In this document: piece by piece, positions 39,569 through 48,738 of the stretch | Layout: the number at the start of each line of letters is the position of its first letter | How positions within the stretch are numbered: position 1 is the stretch's first letter | From: Planctomycetaceae bacterium | Lineage (GTDB): Bacteria > Planctomycetota > Planctomycetia > Pirellulales > Pirellulaceae | Length of the DNA stretch: 64,000 nt | Direction of reading: 5' to 3' | NCBI GenBank assembly: GCA_016794985.1 | Contig: JAEUIQ010000046.1 | Coordinates: forward strand, 1 to 64,000 | Program-made: the position numbers and the translations under genes | The notes under the pieces: generated by a model | The model's input: only the letters and a program-made list of their open reading frames with translations | Database searches by the model: none | What the model was told of the DNA's origin: nothing

Positions 39569-39595
39569 CCACCGAGGGCCCTATTCTCGGTGGAG
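39569..39595 (+). promoter_or_regulatory. Hairpin covering the porin ribosome site
   Basis: CCACCGAG (39569-39576) pairs perfectly with CTCGGTGG (39586-39593) around a nine-base loop. The only Shine-Dalgarno-like sequence before the porin, GGTGGAG (39589-39595), lies mostly in the second arm, seven bases from the ATG at 39603. If the stem forms it would hide the ribosome site. Confidence 0.55.
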
Positions 39596-39602
39596 CGAAA
39601 TC

Positions 39603-41324
39603 ATGCAAGCAACTAGCGTAACGGTTGTTGGCTGGTTTTATCAGACAGAATTGTTCTTGAGACGACGACCGCTGGCCGTTTGCATTTTCGCGTTGATGGT
39701 CGGTTGGTTGTTGGCTGACGCGACCGCTCAAGACGGTTCACAGCGGATATCAGATCAGGCCGCACCGGTGGCGGAACTAATTCAACCCATTGCCCAACCT
39801 CCGCCAACCGTGGAACCAGGGAAAAAGGGAGAAGCGGCCCCAGGCAAGGCAGTTGCTCCAAAGAGTATCTGGGACGGCATTCCGGTCGTTCAGAAGCCCG
39901 CGAAGCCCGGAAATTACGGTGTCGCTCCGACCGGACCAGGTTACTACTCTTTACGCGATCGACTGCTGGGGGAATGCCGCGAAACTCCACCGCCGACACC
40001 TTATCCTCCGTTCGGTCTAATGCCTCCGTCGTTTTTTGACGTCAATTGGTCATTCCTGGATGACCCGAAGAAGTCGTGGAGTTGGAGCGATGGCCTTAAA
40101 CGCCAACAACTAGGCTGCAATTGGTTGGCGACAACCGGCGGATCGGTCTGGCTGCGACACATGTCCGAACGCAGCGCGCGGCTATCCGGTGTGAATCAAA
40201 ACTATGAGTTGTTGCGGACTCGCGCATATTTGGATCTTGCATATCTGGATCGCGCCAGGGTCTATTTCGAGTTCATTGATGCGCAGCGATTTGGCAGCAC
40301 CGGCATCCTCACGCAAAATCCTATCGACGAAAACCACTCAGATATTCTCAACATGTTTGTTGATTATCAATTCATGACCGTTAACGACCGCGAGTGGTGG
40401 GCTCGAATCGGGCGACAGGAGTTGACGTTCGGGTCACAACGCCTGGTTTCGGCCCTGGAATGGGCCAATACACGGCGAACATTCGAAGGGGTTCGAATGT
40501 TTCGACGAACCAAAGAGTCTGACTTGGATGTGTTCTGGACGCAGCCCGTGGTCGTGGATGATGTTCGCATGGATCGAGTCGATGGCAACCAACACTTTGG
40601 CGGTGCCTGGCTGACCCGTCGTCCGACCGAAAATCGTACGGTCGATCACTATTATCTGTTTTTGACAAACTCCGCCCCGGGTAATCAATTCGGTCTGGGT
40701 ACGCTAGCCTACGATGTTCATACCTTTGGAATCCGAGTCAACGGCAACGAGGGTCAGTTTCATTACGACTATGAGGGCATGTTGCAATTGGGTGGTTTCG
40801 GTACGGAAGATTTGTTGGCAGGTTCGGCTACCATCGGCCACGGTTATCATCTCAAAGACAAGCCTTGGAATCCAATGTTGTGGTTGTACTACGATTGGGC
40901 GTCTGGCGACAACACGCCAATGACCGGAAGCCGTAATACGTTTCACCAGCTCTTTCCGTTCGGTCACTACTACATGGGATTTGGGGACTTCGTCGGTCGG
41001 CAGAACATCCACGACTTGAACCTGCACTTGGTGGCCTATCCGCGGAAGTGGATTACTTTCAACACCCAATATCATTACTTGACCTTGGCCAGTGCTCGGG
41101 ATGCTTTGTACAACCCTGCTGGTCGAGTCTCTCGGTCCGATATTTCGGGAACTGCGGGACGGAATGTTGGGCACGAGCTCGACTTCTTGTGGAACTTTCA
41201 CTTGAACGCGAACTCCGATGTACTGGTCGGCTATTCCCGACTTTTCGCTGGTTCGTATGTCCAGTTGACAGGTTCGGGCGCCGATGCCGACTTGTTCTAT
41301 CTCCAGTACGGGTATCGTTGGTAA
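39603..41324 (+). CDS. Alginate-export-type outer membrane porin
   Basis: 573 residues. A basic then hydrophobic leader (FLRRRPLAVCIFALMVGWLLA) precedes cleavage near ADATAQ. A Pro-rich linker follows to about residue 130, then a beta-barrel with alternating strands: YELLRTRAYLDLAYLDRARV, WWARIGRQELTFGSQRLV and FEGVRMFRRTKESDLDVFW. The last strand ends in an aromatic residue (LFYLQYGYRW), the usual outer-membrane sorting signal. The pattern is that of AlgE-like (Alginate_exp) porins, which pass charged polysaccharides or small anions. No polysaccharide synthesis gene is adjacent, so the substrate is open. A hairpin covers its ribosome site. The next gene begins 73 bases later. Confidence 0.85.
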   Translation: MQATSVTVVGWFYQTELFLRRRPLAVCIFALMVGWLLADATAQDGSQRISDQAAPVAELIQPIAQPPPTVEPGKKGEAAPGKAVAPKSIWDGIPVVQKPAKPGNYGVAPTGPGYYSLRDRLLGECRETPPPTPYPPFGLMPPSFFDVNWSFLDDPKKSWSWSDGLKRQQLGCNWLATTGGSVWLRHMSERSARLSGVNQNYELLRTRAYLDLAYLDRARVYFEFIDAQRFGSTGILTQNPIDENHSDILNMFVDYQFMTVNDREWWARIGRQELTFGSQRLVSALEWANTRRTFEGVRMFRRTKESDLDVFWTQPVVVDDVRMDRVDGNQHFGGAWLTRRPTENRTVDHYYLFLTNSAPGNQFGLGTLAYDVHTFGIRVNGNEGQFHYDYEGMLQLGGFGTEDLLAGSATIGHGYHLKDKPWNPMLWLYYDWASGDNTPMTGSRNTFHQLFPFGHYYMGFGDFVGRQNIHDLNLHLVAYPRKWITFNTQYHYLTLASARDALYNPAGRVSRSDISGTAGRNVGHELDFLWNFHLNANSDVLVGYSRLFAGSYVQLTGSGADADLFYLQYGYRW

Positions 41325-41397
41325 TCAATGAGAACCAAGAGAGTGGTGGCCGTTAGCTGAATGGTCACCGATTGGCCTCGTAAAGAAGTTGTGTGGT

Positions 41398-42435
41398 ATG
41401 AAGCCGAAATTCAATCCGCGAACGATCTTGTTCGGCACTTTGATTTTGGTAGGTGGATGGTTTTTGTTCCATCGGAACGAGATCCGAAATCTCTCGGATG
41501 CTTGGCAAGTTGCTAATCGGCAAATCCATTCTTTGAGCGGTGGAACCGCCTCGCTACTGCAGACTTCCGAGATCGCCCCCACCGGCCAATCGTCGCAGAA
41601 ACCGAACGTACTAAGGATCGCCTCCTTTAATCTGCACAACTATGGTCTGGTCAAATCCAAGCGGTTTCATGTTTTGGACGCCTATGCTAAGATATTCCAA
41701 AACTTTGATGTTGTCGCGGTGCAAGGGATTCGTACTGACGATTCGAATGTCATCGCGACTCTTTTGGATCACATCAATAAAGGCGGTCGCGCTTACGGAA
41801 TCCTGACGAGCCCGCGTCTTGGCCGACAAGTACCGCCACTTCAATACGCCTTTATTTTTGATACGCGGCGAGTTCAGCCGATTGATAAGCCCTATGTTGT
41901 GTCGGATCCTGAAGGGCTGCTCCAACGGCCACCGTTTGTTGGATGGTTCCGAGCCGTCGGTCCAAGTCCGGAACAGGCGTTCACGTTTTCAATGGTGAAC
42001 TGGTTGGTCGATTCGGCAGCGGCGGAGACCGAAGTCCCGCATTTGGTGAATCTGTGCCGAGCGGTACGACAGGATGGACGTCAAGAAGATGACGTTTTGT
42101 TGGCAGGAACCATTCAGTTTGATTCGAACGAGTTGACTCCGCTGGTGGCAGGCTCCGACTTTCAGTGTCTGATTCGCGCGGTGCCGACCGTTGTGGACGG
42201 TGATTGGCAAGTCGACAACTTCGTTTGTGATTCGAAAGCCACCATCGAATACACAGGGCGGAGCGGAAGCTTTGACTTTCTCCGCGAGTACAATCTCAAC
42301 GTGGCACAATCTCTGGAAATTTCCGAGCACCTGCCGATCTGGGCCGAATTCTTTCTTGAAGAGGGTCGTTCCAGCGGATTGGTCGCGTCCGATCCTTCGC
42401 CAATCACTCGGCCCGCAGGAGCGGAAATAAGATGA
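41398..42435 (+). CDS. Endonuclease/exonuclease/phosphatase-fold protein, degenerate active site
   Basis: 345 residues from ATG 41398 (AAAGAAG upstream). A basic N-terminus and one membrane helix (about 10-22) anchor it. The EEP fold is seen in LRIASFNLHNYG, FQNFDVVAVQGIR and the end SEHLPIWAEF. In active members the second segment is xxxQEVR with the metal-binding Glu; here Gly replaces it. The expected xNxH/xD and GDFN segments read FSMVNWLVDS and LAGTIQFDSNE, so the His and the Asp-x-Asn pair are also missing. Only the last His (SEHLP) is kept. It therefore looks like a catalytically dead, membrane-tethered member. Its 3' end overlaps the convergent lysS by 32 bases. Confidence 0.75.
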   Translation: MKPKFNPRTILFGTLILVGGWFLFHRNEIRNLSDAWQVANRQIHSLSGGTASLLQTSEIAPTGQSSQKPNVLRIASFNLHNYGLVKSKRFHVLDAYAKIFQNFDVVAVQGIRTDDSNVIATLLDHINKGGRAYGILTSPRLGRQVPPLQYAFIFDTRRVQPIDKPYVVSDPEGLLQRPPFVGWFRAVGPSPEQAFTFSMVNWLVDSAAAETEVPHLVNLCRAVRQDGRQEDDVLLAGTIQFDSNELTPLVAGSDFQCLIRAVPTVVDGDWQVDNFVCDSKATIEYTGRSGSFDFLREYNLNVAQSLEISEHLPIWAEFFLEEGRSSGLVASDPSPITRPAGAEIR

Positions 42436-44002
42436 TGTCGCGGATCGAGGCACTGTTGGTCAACAACATGACCAAACGGTCGATTCCGATTCCCAACCCA
42501 CCCGCGGGTGGCATCCCGTTGCGAAGTGCACGAATAAAGTCGTGGTCCATACGAGCCATGGAGTCTTCAGCTGACATCCCGGCGAGCTGCGTGCGAAACA
42601 GTGTTTCTTGCAAGTCCGGGTCGTTCAACTCGGTGTAGGCGTTGGCCAACTCCATGCCGTGAATGAACAGCTCGAATCGTTCGGCCACTTCCGGATTCTC
42701 CCGATTTCGCTTTGTCAACGGGCAAATGCTCGCGGGATAGTCCGTCACAAACACTGGACCGACCAACGTCTCTTCGACAAATTCTTCAAACACTTCGCTC
42801 TTGACGACGTCCGGATGCTTGCCGGCGGTCTGCAGGCCGCGACTTTCCGCAAACCTCGCCAGGGCCACCGCGTCCCAAGGATCAACCCCAGTCACCTGTT
42901 GTAATAGCTCGTGGTAGGTCGCACGTTGAAATGGTGGCGTGAAGTCAATGAACTTGTCTTCGCCCCAAGGCAGGCGATGCGGTGCACCGATCGAACGAAT
43001 CGCTCCATCAATGATGGCTTCTGTCAGGTCCATCATCGAGCGATAATCGCCGTAGGCCTGGTAAACTTCCATCATGGTAAATTCAGGATTATGTCGCGGA
43101 CTAATTCCCTCATTGCGATAGACACGACCCAATTCGAAGACTCTTTCCATCCCACCAACCAGTAGTCGCTTCAAATGCAGTTCCAACGCGATCCGCATTA
43201 CCAGCGGCATGTCCAAGGTGTTGTGATGTGTTTCAAAAGGTCGGGCCGCCGCACCGCCAGCGATGGTATGCAATGTTGGGCCTTCAATTTCGACAAATTC
43301 GCGAGCCGCCAGGGTAGCTCGAATCGATTCGACGATCTTGCTTCGGTTCCTGAACCGCTCGATCACGCCTTCGTTGTAGGCCAAATCGATATAACGGCGA
43401 CGTTGACGCATTTCCGGATCGGTCAAACCCTTGTGCTTGTCCGGCGGCGGGTCCAACGTCTTCGTTAGTAAGTGAATCTTGGTCGCAAATACGGACAGCT
43501 CGCCTGTTTTGGTATAACGCAATTCACCATCGACGCCAATCAAATCTCCCAAGTCCAAACACTGGATGATCTCCCAGTTGTCTGGGCCGACCTGATTCTG
43601 ACCGACAAAGAGTTGGATTTCTCCCGTCCAATCACGAATATCAATAAATTGCAGCTTGCCTTTATCGCGATGCAACACAATCCGCCCGGCGGCTCGGACT
43701 TTCGGTCCCACCACCTCGCCTTGCGGTTGCTGGGCGATCCAGCCGCGAAATTCGTTCTTGGTTGCTTCTGTGAGAGTCGGGATCGAGATCGTTTGCCCCT
43801 CGTGTGTCAGGTAAACGATACCACCGACTTGGGAGCGAATCTCCGAGATCCACTGACGATCGTCAAATCGCTGGCCGAAGGGATCCACTCCGAGTTCAAG
43901 CAAACGCTGTTGTTTCTTGCGGCGACTAGCAACCAACGAGTTCAGGTCTTGTTCATCAACATTCCCCGAGGAAGTCGGGTCGTTCGCAGGCACATCGGAC
44001 AT
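42404..44002 (-). CDS. lysS: Lysyl-tRNA synthetase, class II
   Basis: 532 residues. An N-terminal anticodon-binding OB fold (RAAGRIVLHRDKGKLQFIDI, ELRYTKTGELSVFATKI) precedes the class II core. Motif 1 is around FVEIEGPTLH, motif 2 reads FELGRVYRNEGISPRHNPEF, and motif 3 is GGLGIGIDRLVMLLTN. The enzyme charges tRNA-Lys, whose gene lies 4.7 kb upstream on the same strand. A short Ser/Asp-rich lead (MSDVPANDPTSSGNVDEQD) precedes the conserved part, a little longer than usual. rnpA ends 69 bases upstream, so the two may be co-transcribed. The 3' end overlaps the EEP-fold gene on the other strand. Confidence 0.97.
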   Translation of the reverse strand: MSDVPANDPTSSGNVDEQDLNSLVASRRKKQQRLLELGVDPFGQRFDDRQWISEIRSQVGGIVYLTHEGQTISIPTLTEATKNEFRGWIAQQPQGEVVGPKVRAAGRIVLHRDKGKLQFIDIRDWTGEIQLFVGQNQVGPDNWEIIQCLDLGDLIGVDGELRYTKTGELSVFATKIHLLTKTLDPPPDKHKGLTDPEMRQRRRYIDLAYNEGVIERFRNRSKIVESIRATLAAREFVEIEGPTLHTIAGGAAARPFETHHNTLDMPLVMRIALELHLKRLLVGGMERVFELGRVYRNEGISPRHNPEFTMMEVYQAYGDYRSMMDLTEAIIDGAIRSIGAPHRLPWGEDKFIDFTPPFQRATYHELLQQVTGVDPWDAVALARFAESRGLQTAGKHPDVVKSEVFEEFVEETLVGPVFVTDYPASICPLTKRNRENPEVAERFELFIHGMELANAYTELNDPDLQETLFRTQLAGMSAEDSMARMDHDFIRALRNGMPPAGGLGIGIDRLVMLLTNSASIRDIILFPLLRAE

Positions 44003-44071
44003 GGATTCAATTCTTAAATAGGGAAGTCTTCAATTCGACGTTTTGCCAAGAGCCACCTCGCGCTATGAATG

Positions 44072-44422
44072 CTAACGAGGTCGACGATTTTCCAAACGTC
44101 GCATCAAATTTAGCAGACTTTGCTCGATTTGGAATCGGTCCGGCATGGCACCTCGTTTCGGACGAACCACCAAATCCCAACCTGTGGGGAGCTTTGCTTG
44201 CGAGCATCGAAACGATTCACGAATCAGCCGTTTCCAGCGATTACGCGTCACCGCATTTCCGACTTTCTTCGAGATGCTCAGCCCCAAACGTCGCTGCGAG
44301 TCCGGGCGGGGCAGGGCATTGATCACTAACAAATGATCCGCCGAATAGAAACCACTCGCATAAACAGCGTCGAATTCTCGCGGGTTGCGAACCCGGCTCT
44401 CACGTGAAAATCGATTCGACAC
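44072..44422 (-). CDS. rnpA: Ribonuclease P protein component
   Basis: 116 residues, the normal length. The family signature reads VGNAVTRNRWKRLIRESFR, and the preceding GLSISKKVG fits as well. The basic, small protein binds the RNase P RNA and helps trim tRNA 5' ends. Its place is unusual: in most bacteria rnpA follows rpmH (ribosomal protein L34), but here the upstream gene is a membrane permease ending 24 bases away and no rpmH is present. lysS follows after 69 bases. The RNase P RNA gene is not seen in the window. The start MSNRFSRESR is the first in-frame ATG. Confidence 0.94.
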   Translation of the reverse strand: MSNRFSRESRVRNPREFDAVYASGFYSADHLLVINALPRPDSQRRLGLSISKKVGNAVTRNRWKRLIRESFRCSQAKLPTGWDLVVRPKRGAMPDRFQIEQSLLNLMRRLENRRPR

Positions 44423-44446
44423 GCCATTACCTTGACTGAGACTTGA

Positions 44447-45574
44447 TTAGTGACACGATGATGGGTCGTTTTTTCGCGAACCCCACAGTTTTTGCCCGGC
44501 AAAGTAAACAAACATCACCAGCAGCAATATCGCTGACGATTGGCTGAGCCAATGCGCAGCATCGTGCTGATGTTGATGCTCGTGCGATCCGTGAACTTCG
44601 GTTTGCCATGGTCCCAAGTTGTTGCCGGCAATGAACCAATCGAAAGCGTATGCGGCCAAGATCGATCCCAAAATGACGGTGACCATGTAGGTCAGAAACG
44701 CCGTGCGATCGAAGGATCGGTAAATGGCTCCCATCGTGGCCAGATTGGTTGCTGGTCCTGCGACCAAGAACACGATCGTGGCTCCAACCGACAATCCCCC
44801 GTGCACCAATGCGGCGGCGACCGAAACCGATGCAGTCGCACACACATACAGCGGCAAGCTGATCAGCAAGGAAACCGGAATTTGCAGCCAACTTCGTTCG
44901 GGTCCTAACCATTCTTGAATGGCGCCCATCGGAAAGCAACTCTTGATCACTGCCGATAAGAGGACTCCAATAAGAATCCAAACATAGATCGAACGGATGA
45001 TCTCGATGGCTTGCTTGCAGCTGACGACCAAGTATTGCAACGATCCAGCGAAGCCTCCTTTGGCAATTGCCGGTTCAGGCTCTGGAGTTGGTGCAGGTTG
45101 AAGGACCGGAAGCGATAACAGGCTCCCGCTGGCGGAATTTGACGATTTGGGAGTCCGTTTGGTTCGCGATCGCTCGAGATATTCGATCACAACACCTGCG
45201 ACGCTGCCCAAGATCAAGGCGACAACCACTTTAAAGATTGCCAACGGCCAGCCGAGCAAAGCGGCCGTTACCAGAACCGAATCGACACCCGTTTGGGGAG
45301 TGGCAACCAAGAAGCTGATACTTGAACCTTGGCTGGCCCCGCTCTTTCGCAGACCGATACCCGTTGGAATCACGGCACAACTGCAAAGTGGCAACGGAAT
45401 GCCGAACAAGGCCGCCCACAGAACACCGGCATAACCTTGCAATCGCTTTTTAATAAATGCAACCGGAGCGAGTCCATGGATCAGTCCCGCGACGAAAGCA
45501 CCCAACAAGAACCACGGCGCGAGTTCGCAGAGCACCGACCAGCAATCCAGCAGAATCGTCAGTAGTACACGCAC
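44447..45574 (-). CDS. SO_0444-type Cu/Zn efflux permease
   Basis: 375 residues with about eight to ten membrane helices. The first helix bundle holds FGIPLPLCSCAVIPTGIGLR and FLVATPQTGVDSVLVT; the second holds LPLYVCATASVSVAAALV and VAGPATNLATMG. These paired Cys/Pro motifs are typical of the permease family once called DUF318 and annotated as Cu/Zn exporters. A hydrophilic Pro/Glu-rich linker joins the halves. Near the C-terminus a His-rich stretch (VHGSHEHQHQHDAAHW) could gather metal, followed by a last helix. rnpA begins 24 bases downstream. No metal-responsive regulator is adjacent, so control is not visible. Confidence 0.85.
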   Translation of the reverse strand: MRVLLTILLDCWSVLCELAPWFLLGAFVAGLIHGLAPVAFIKKRLQGYAGVLWAALFGIPLPLCSCAVIPTGIGLRKSGASQGSSISFLVATPQTGVDSVLVTAALLGWPLAIFKVVVALILGSVAGVVIEYLERSRTKRTPKSSNSASGSLLSLPVLQPAPTPEPEPAIAKGGFAGSLQYLVVSCKQAIEIIRSIYVWILIGVLLSAVIKSCFPMGAIQEWLGPERSWLQIPVSLLISLPLYVCATASVSVAAALVHGGLSVGATIVFLVAGPATNLATMGAIYRSFDRTAFLTYMVTVILGSILAAYAFDWFIAGNNLGPWQTEVHGSHEHQHQHDAAHWLSQSSAILLLVMFVYFAGQKLWGSRKNDPSSCH

Positions 45575-45613
45575 TTGTCACTCTTTCCCTTACATTCAGC
45601 GAATGCCAAGTTC

Positions 45614-47452
45614 TCAAGACCGTCCCAGTTCGCTTCTTCGTCGCTGCCGATAGTATTTCAAACCCGGAAAAAAGAAGCAACCGGCGGAAACCACTCCAAA
45701 CAAAGTGTGTCCCCAACTTGGGTACCAGGCCATTGGGAACGCCGTGAGAAAGAGAACCAGCGCCTGAACGTAAAAAGTCCCCGACAACATTCCTGCTTTG
45801 ACCAAAAACACCATCGAGCTGATGACGCCCAACATCGGTGCCAACGCCAACGGTTCTAGTTCCAAATAACTCTCTAAAGCAAAAAGCGAGATACTAGCGA
45901 CAAGGCTTGCGGCCCAGACATGGGCGATCTGGCGTTCGACAAACGTCACTGGCCCCATTTGTCTGCGAACCAACGTGAAGACAGCCGCCCAAGTGCCAAA
46001 GCCTACGCACCACAGCAGAAAGTAATTCCATCGCGTTCCCGTATTTGTCCAATACATAACATCGGTCGCGAAACATGCCAAAAACAAGATCAAGGCATGC
46101 CACATCCACAGCAGCCCCCAATTCTCCAAGACGTTGGCGTGGTACGTCTCGCGAAACATTCGCGACAGGACGTCTGTCAAGCGACCGCTGGTGGCCACCA
46201 ATGGCTCGTTCTTAACGTAGGCCATCAAGTCGTTAGCGAGTTCTCCGGCTGTGCGATAACGCAAGTCGACTGGTTTTTGGAGACACTTCATCGCGACGCG
46301 TTCCAAGTCACGGTCCGCCTCGGCGCGAATACTTCGCGGCGAAACGGGATCTTGCTCGCGAACCATCAAGACGGTTTCGAGCGGTGACTTTCCAATGAAC
46401 GGGGCGCGTCCGGCCAAGCAATAATACAAGATGGCGCCCAGCGAGTAGATGTCGCTGGCCGGTCCTGCATCACCCCGGCGTCCGCAGGCGGCTTCGGGTG
46501 CCATATATGCCGGCGTGCCCACGATGGCACCTGTGATGGTCAATGGTTCGGCATCGTTGACTGAATTCGCATCAATGTTCGACTGCTGGACGTGAGACTT
46601 GGCTAGTCCAAAATCGACAACGTGGGGATTCAAGTTCTCATCAATCAAGATGTTGGAAGGCTTGAGATCGCGATGGAGCACACCTCGTTCGTGCGCGTAT
46701 TGAATTGCCGACGCGACTTTGGCCAAGATCTCGGCGATAACGTTGGGAGCTGGGTTCAACAACAAGTATTCGGTCAGCGTGCAACCTTCGATCAGTTGCA
46801 TTGCCAACAGAGCATGACGCCCATCATCCGTGTACTGATAGACTTTGGTAATGTACGGGTGATCCAAACATGCTGCCGCTTCCGCTTCACTGCGAAACCG
46901 CAATCTTTCCTCCCGAGTGGCCAACGAGCCTCGCAAGATGAGCTTGAGGGCCACAAAACGATTGAGACTAATCTGACGGGCTCGATATACGACACCCATT
47001 CCGCCGCGACCCAATTCTGCCAACAATTCAAAATCACCAAAGGTGGTCGGAAGTTGCGGTGCGATGTCGGCGCTGTTGGAATTGTCCCCCGTTTGTATGA
47101 CCGGTTGGGATTCCAACATCAAGCGATCCAGCGTGTCGCCCGATTTGGCCATTTGTTCGGCCGCTTCGTCGGCTCGCAGTTTGCCAACCGCTTGAGCCAC
47201 GACCATCGTTCCCCACAAATCACGAATATCGGCTTCAAATTCGGGGTATCGCTCAATCGCTTGGTCCAAGCTCAAATCTTCGCCCGCTTGCAAACGATTC
47301 GACAAATCAAACAAAGCCAGGGCCACTGCTTCCTCGGAAAGGGAGTCAGTGACTGGGGCGGGACCGTCGTCAGGCGTCTTGCTTTGTTCCACAAACTTCC
47401 CATCGGAATCGGTGCCGAATCCTCGAATACCGGTCGACACACCATTGTACAT
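45614..47452 (-). CDS. Ser/Thr protein kinase with C-terminal membrane module
   Basis: 612 residues. The kinase domain spans about 135-410: Gly-rich loop LGRGGMGVVYRA, VALK lysine, HRDLKPSN and DFGLAK, all intact, then GTPAYMAPEAA. Residues 1-130 form an acidic helical prefix (LFDLSNRLQAGEDLSLDQAI; YPEFEADIRDLW), also seen before other planctomycete kinases. After about 440 come four to six hydrophobic segments, so the kinase is tied to the membrane by a polytopic tail, not by a single helix as in the first kinase. It begins 24 bases after ispG on the same strand. Short direct and inverted repeats of ATGGTGTCGAT surround its start codon, and no ribosome site is visible. Confidence 0.9.
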   Translation of the reverse strand: MYNGVSTGIRGFGTDSDGKFVEQSKTPDDGPAPVTDSLSEEAVALALFDLSNRLQAGEDLSLDQAIERYPEFEADIRDLWGTMVVAQAVGKLRADEAAEQMAKSGDTLDRLMLESQPVIQTGDNSNSADIAPQLPTTFGDFELLAELGRGGMGVVYRARQISLNRFVALKLILRGSLATREERLRFRSEAEAAACLDHPYITKVYQYTDDGRHALLAMQLIEGCTLTEYLLLNPAPNVIAEILAKVASAIQYAHERGVLHRDLKPSNILIDENLNPHVVDFGLAKSHVQQSNIDANSVNDAEPLTITGAIVGTPAYMAPEAACGRRGDAGPASDIYSLGAILYYCLAGRAPFIGKSPLETVLMVREQDPVSPRSIRAEADRDLERVAMKCLQKPVDLRYRTAGELANDLMAYVKNEPLVATSGRLTDVLSRMFRETYHANVLENWGLLWMWHALILFLACFATDVMYWTNTGTRWNYFLLWCVGFGTWAAVFTLVRRQMGPVTFVERQIAHVWAASLVASISLFALESYLELEPLALAPMLGVISSMVFLVKAGMLSGTFYVQALVLFLTAFPMAWYPSWGHTLFGVVSAGCFFFPGLKYYRQRRRSELGRS

Positions 47453-47476
47453 GGTGTCGATGGTCGATGGTGTCGA

Positions 47477-48625
47477 TCAACCGCTCGTATTTTTTCGGGC
47501 AATCAAGTCATCCAGCTCGCTTTTCAAACGCGGCAGGATTTCTTCATAAGGATACTGGCCCAGTTCAATCGGGCCACGCTTTAGGTTGACAAAATTAGGG
47601 CCACACCACAAACCAAGATCCGCATCGTCCGTTTCTCCGGGGCCGTTGACGCGACAACCCATCACGGCGATCGTCAATTGGTGTTTCGCGGCATAGGCAG
47701 TCATCGCTTTGACCTGTTGCGCCAATTCTACGAAGGCGGCGTTTTCCACCCGCGAGCAACTGGGGCAAGAGATAATGTTCAACCCGTCACCGAAATTCAC
47801 GACGCTGCGAACGCGGCCCGCATAGATGTCGCTCAAGATTTCACGGGCTGCTGAAATTTCCAATCCCTTTTGCGGGTTGGGCACCGTAAGCGAGACCCGA
47901 ACCGTATCGCCGATCCCGTGCCCAATCAACTGCTCGAACGCCACTCGAGTCTTGATAATCCCATCCGGAGGTAGTCCAGCTTCCGTCACCCCCAAGTGAA
48001 TCGGAACGTCCGGTCGCTGTGCCGCGAAGCGACGATTGATTTCAACCACTTTGCTCGGGTCGGAATCCTTCAACGACACGCAATATCGTGTGAATCCTAA
48101 ATCGTCCAACTCCCGGCAATGCGCCCAAGCGCTTTCCAGCATCGGGCTGATGGAGTCATGGGCCGGAAATCGATCCTTCAAATCTGGGTCCACACTGCCG
48201 CAATTCACGCCCACGCGCAAAGCGATGTCATGATCAACGGCAACTTTGGCCAAAAAGGCGACTTTTTCCTGCCAAGGCTTTTGCTTCTCATGGTGATACA
48301 AGTGGCCCGGGTTGTAGCGAACCTTGTCCACGTGCGGAGCTACTTCCTCGGCTAAGCGGTAGCTTTCCTGCAAGTCTACGCAAAGATTGGCCGTGGTCTG
48401 CTTGCGAATCTCCGCGACGGCGGAAGCATCTTTCTTGCTGTCCACCGCAATTCGGACGACGTCGGCCCCCGCTTCATGCATCAAATTGACCAACCAAACG
48501 GTCGCATCGATGTCTTGGGTACTGGTCGCCGTCATGCTTTGAACCGCAATCGGATGCCCACTACCAATGGTGACGGACCCAATGCGAACTGACCGAGTGG
48601 GATTGCGTTGAATATTCACGTTCAC
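47477..48625 (-). CDS. ispG: 4-hydroxy-3-methylbut-2-enyl diphosphate synthase
   Basis: 382 residues, a short-form (bacterial) IspG/GcpE. It converts MEcPP to HMBPP in the non-mevalonate isoprenoid pathway. The N-terminal barrel begins with [19 protein letters not shown]. The C-terminal iron-sulfur domain shows [14 protein letters not shown] and [11 protein letters not shown], whose cysteines hold the [4Fe-4S] cluster. The tRNA-Lys gene lies 40 bases upstream on the same strand, and the second kinase begins 24 bases after the ispG stop. No other isoprenoid gene is nearby. The open frame starts with ATG at 48625. Confidence 0.97.
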   Translation of the reverse strand: MNVNIQRNPTRSVRIGSVTIGSGHPIAVQSMTATSTQDIDATVWLVNLMHEAGADVVRIAVDSKKDASAVAEIRKQTTANLCVDLQESYRLAEEVAPHVDKVRYNPGHLYHHEKQKPWQEKVAFLAKVAVDHDIALRVGVNCGSVDPDLKDRFPAHDSISPMLESAWAHCRELDDLGFTRYCVSLKDSDPSKVVEINRRFAAQRPDVPIHLGVTEAGLPPDGIIKTRVAFEQLIGHGIGDTVRVSLTVPNPQKGLEISAAREILSDIYAGRVRSVVNFGDGLNIISCPSCSRVENAAFVELAQQVKAMTAYAAKHQLTIAVMGCRVNGPGETDDADLGLWCGPNFVNLKRGPIELGQYPYEEILPRLKSELDDLIARKNTSG

Positions 48626-48665
48626 GTTTCCAAACCACCCACGGCCATAAAAAATCGGCCACTAA

Positions 48666-48738
48666 TGGGAGCGCTGGGGCTCGAACCCAGGACCTACGGA
48701 TTAAAAGTCCGGTGCTCTACCGACTGAGCTACGCTCCC
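48666..48738 (-). tRNA. tRNA-Lys, anticodon TTT
   Basis: On the minus strand the cloverleaf is complete. The acceptor arm is GGGAGCG with CGCTCCC, the D arm GCTC..GAGC, and the anticodon stem CCGGA/TCCGT (last pair imperfect) around CTTTTAA. The T arm is CTGGG-TTCGAGC-CCCAG. The discriminator is A and CCA is not encoded. ispG begins 40 bases downstream. Confidence 0.97.
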
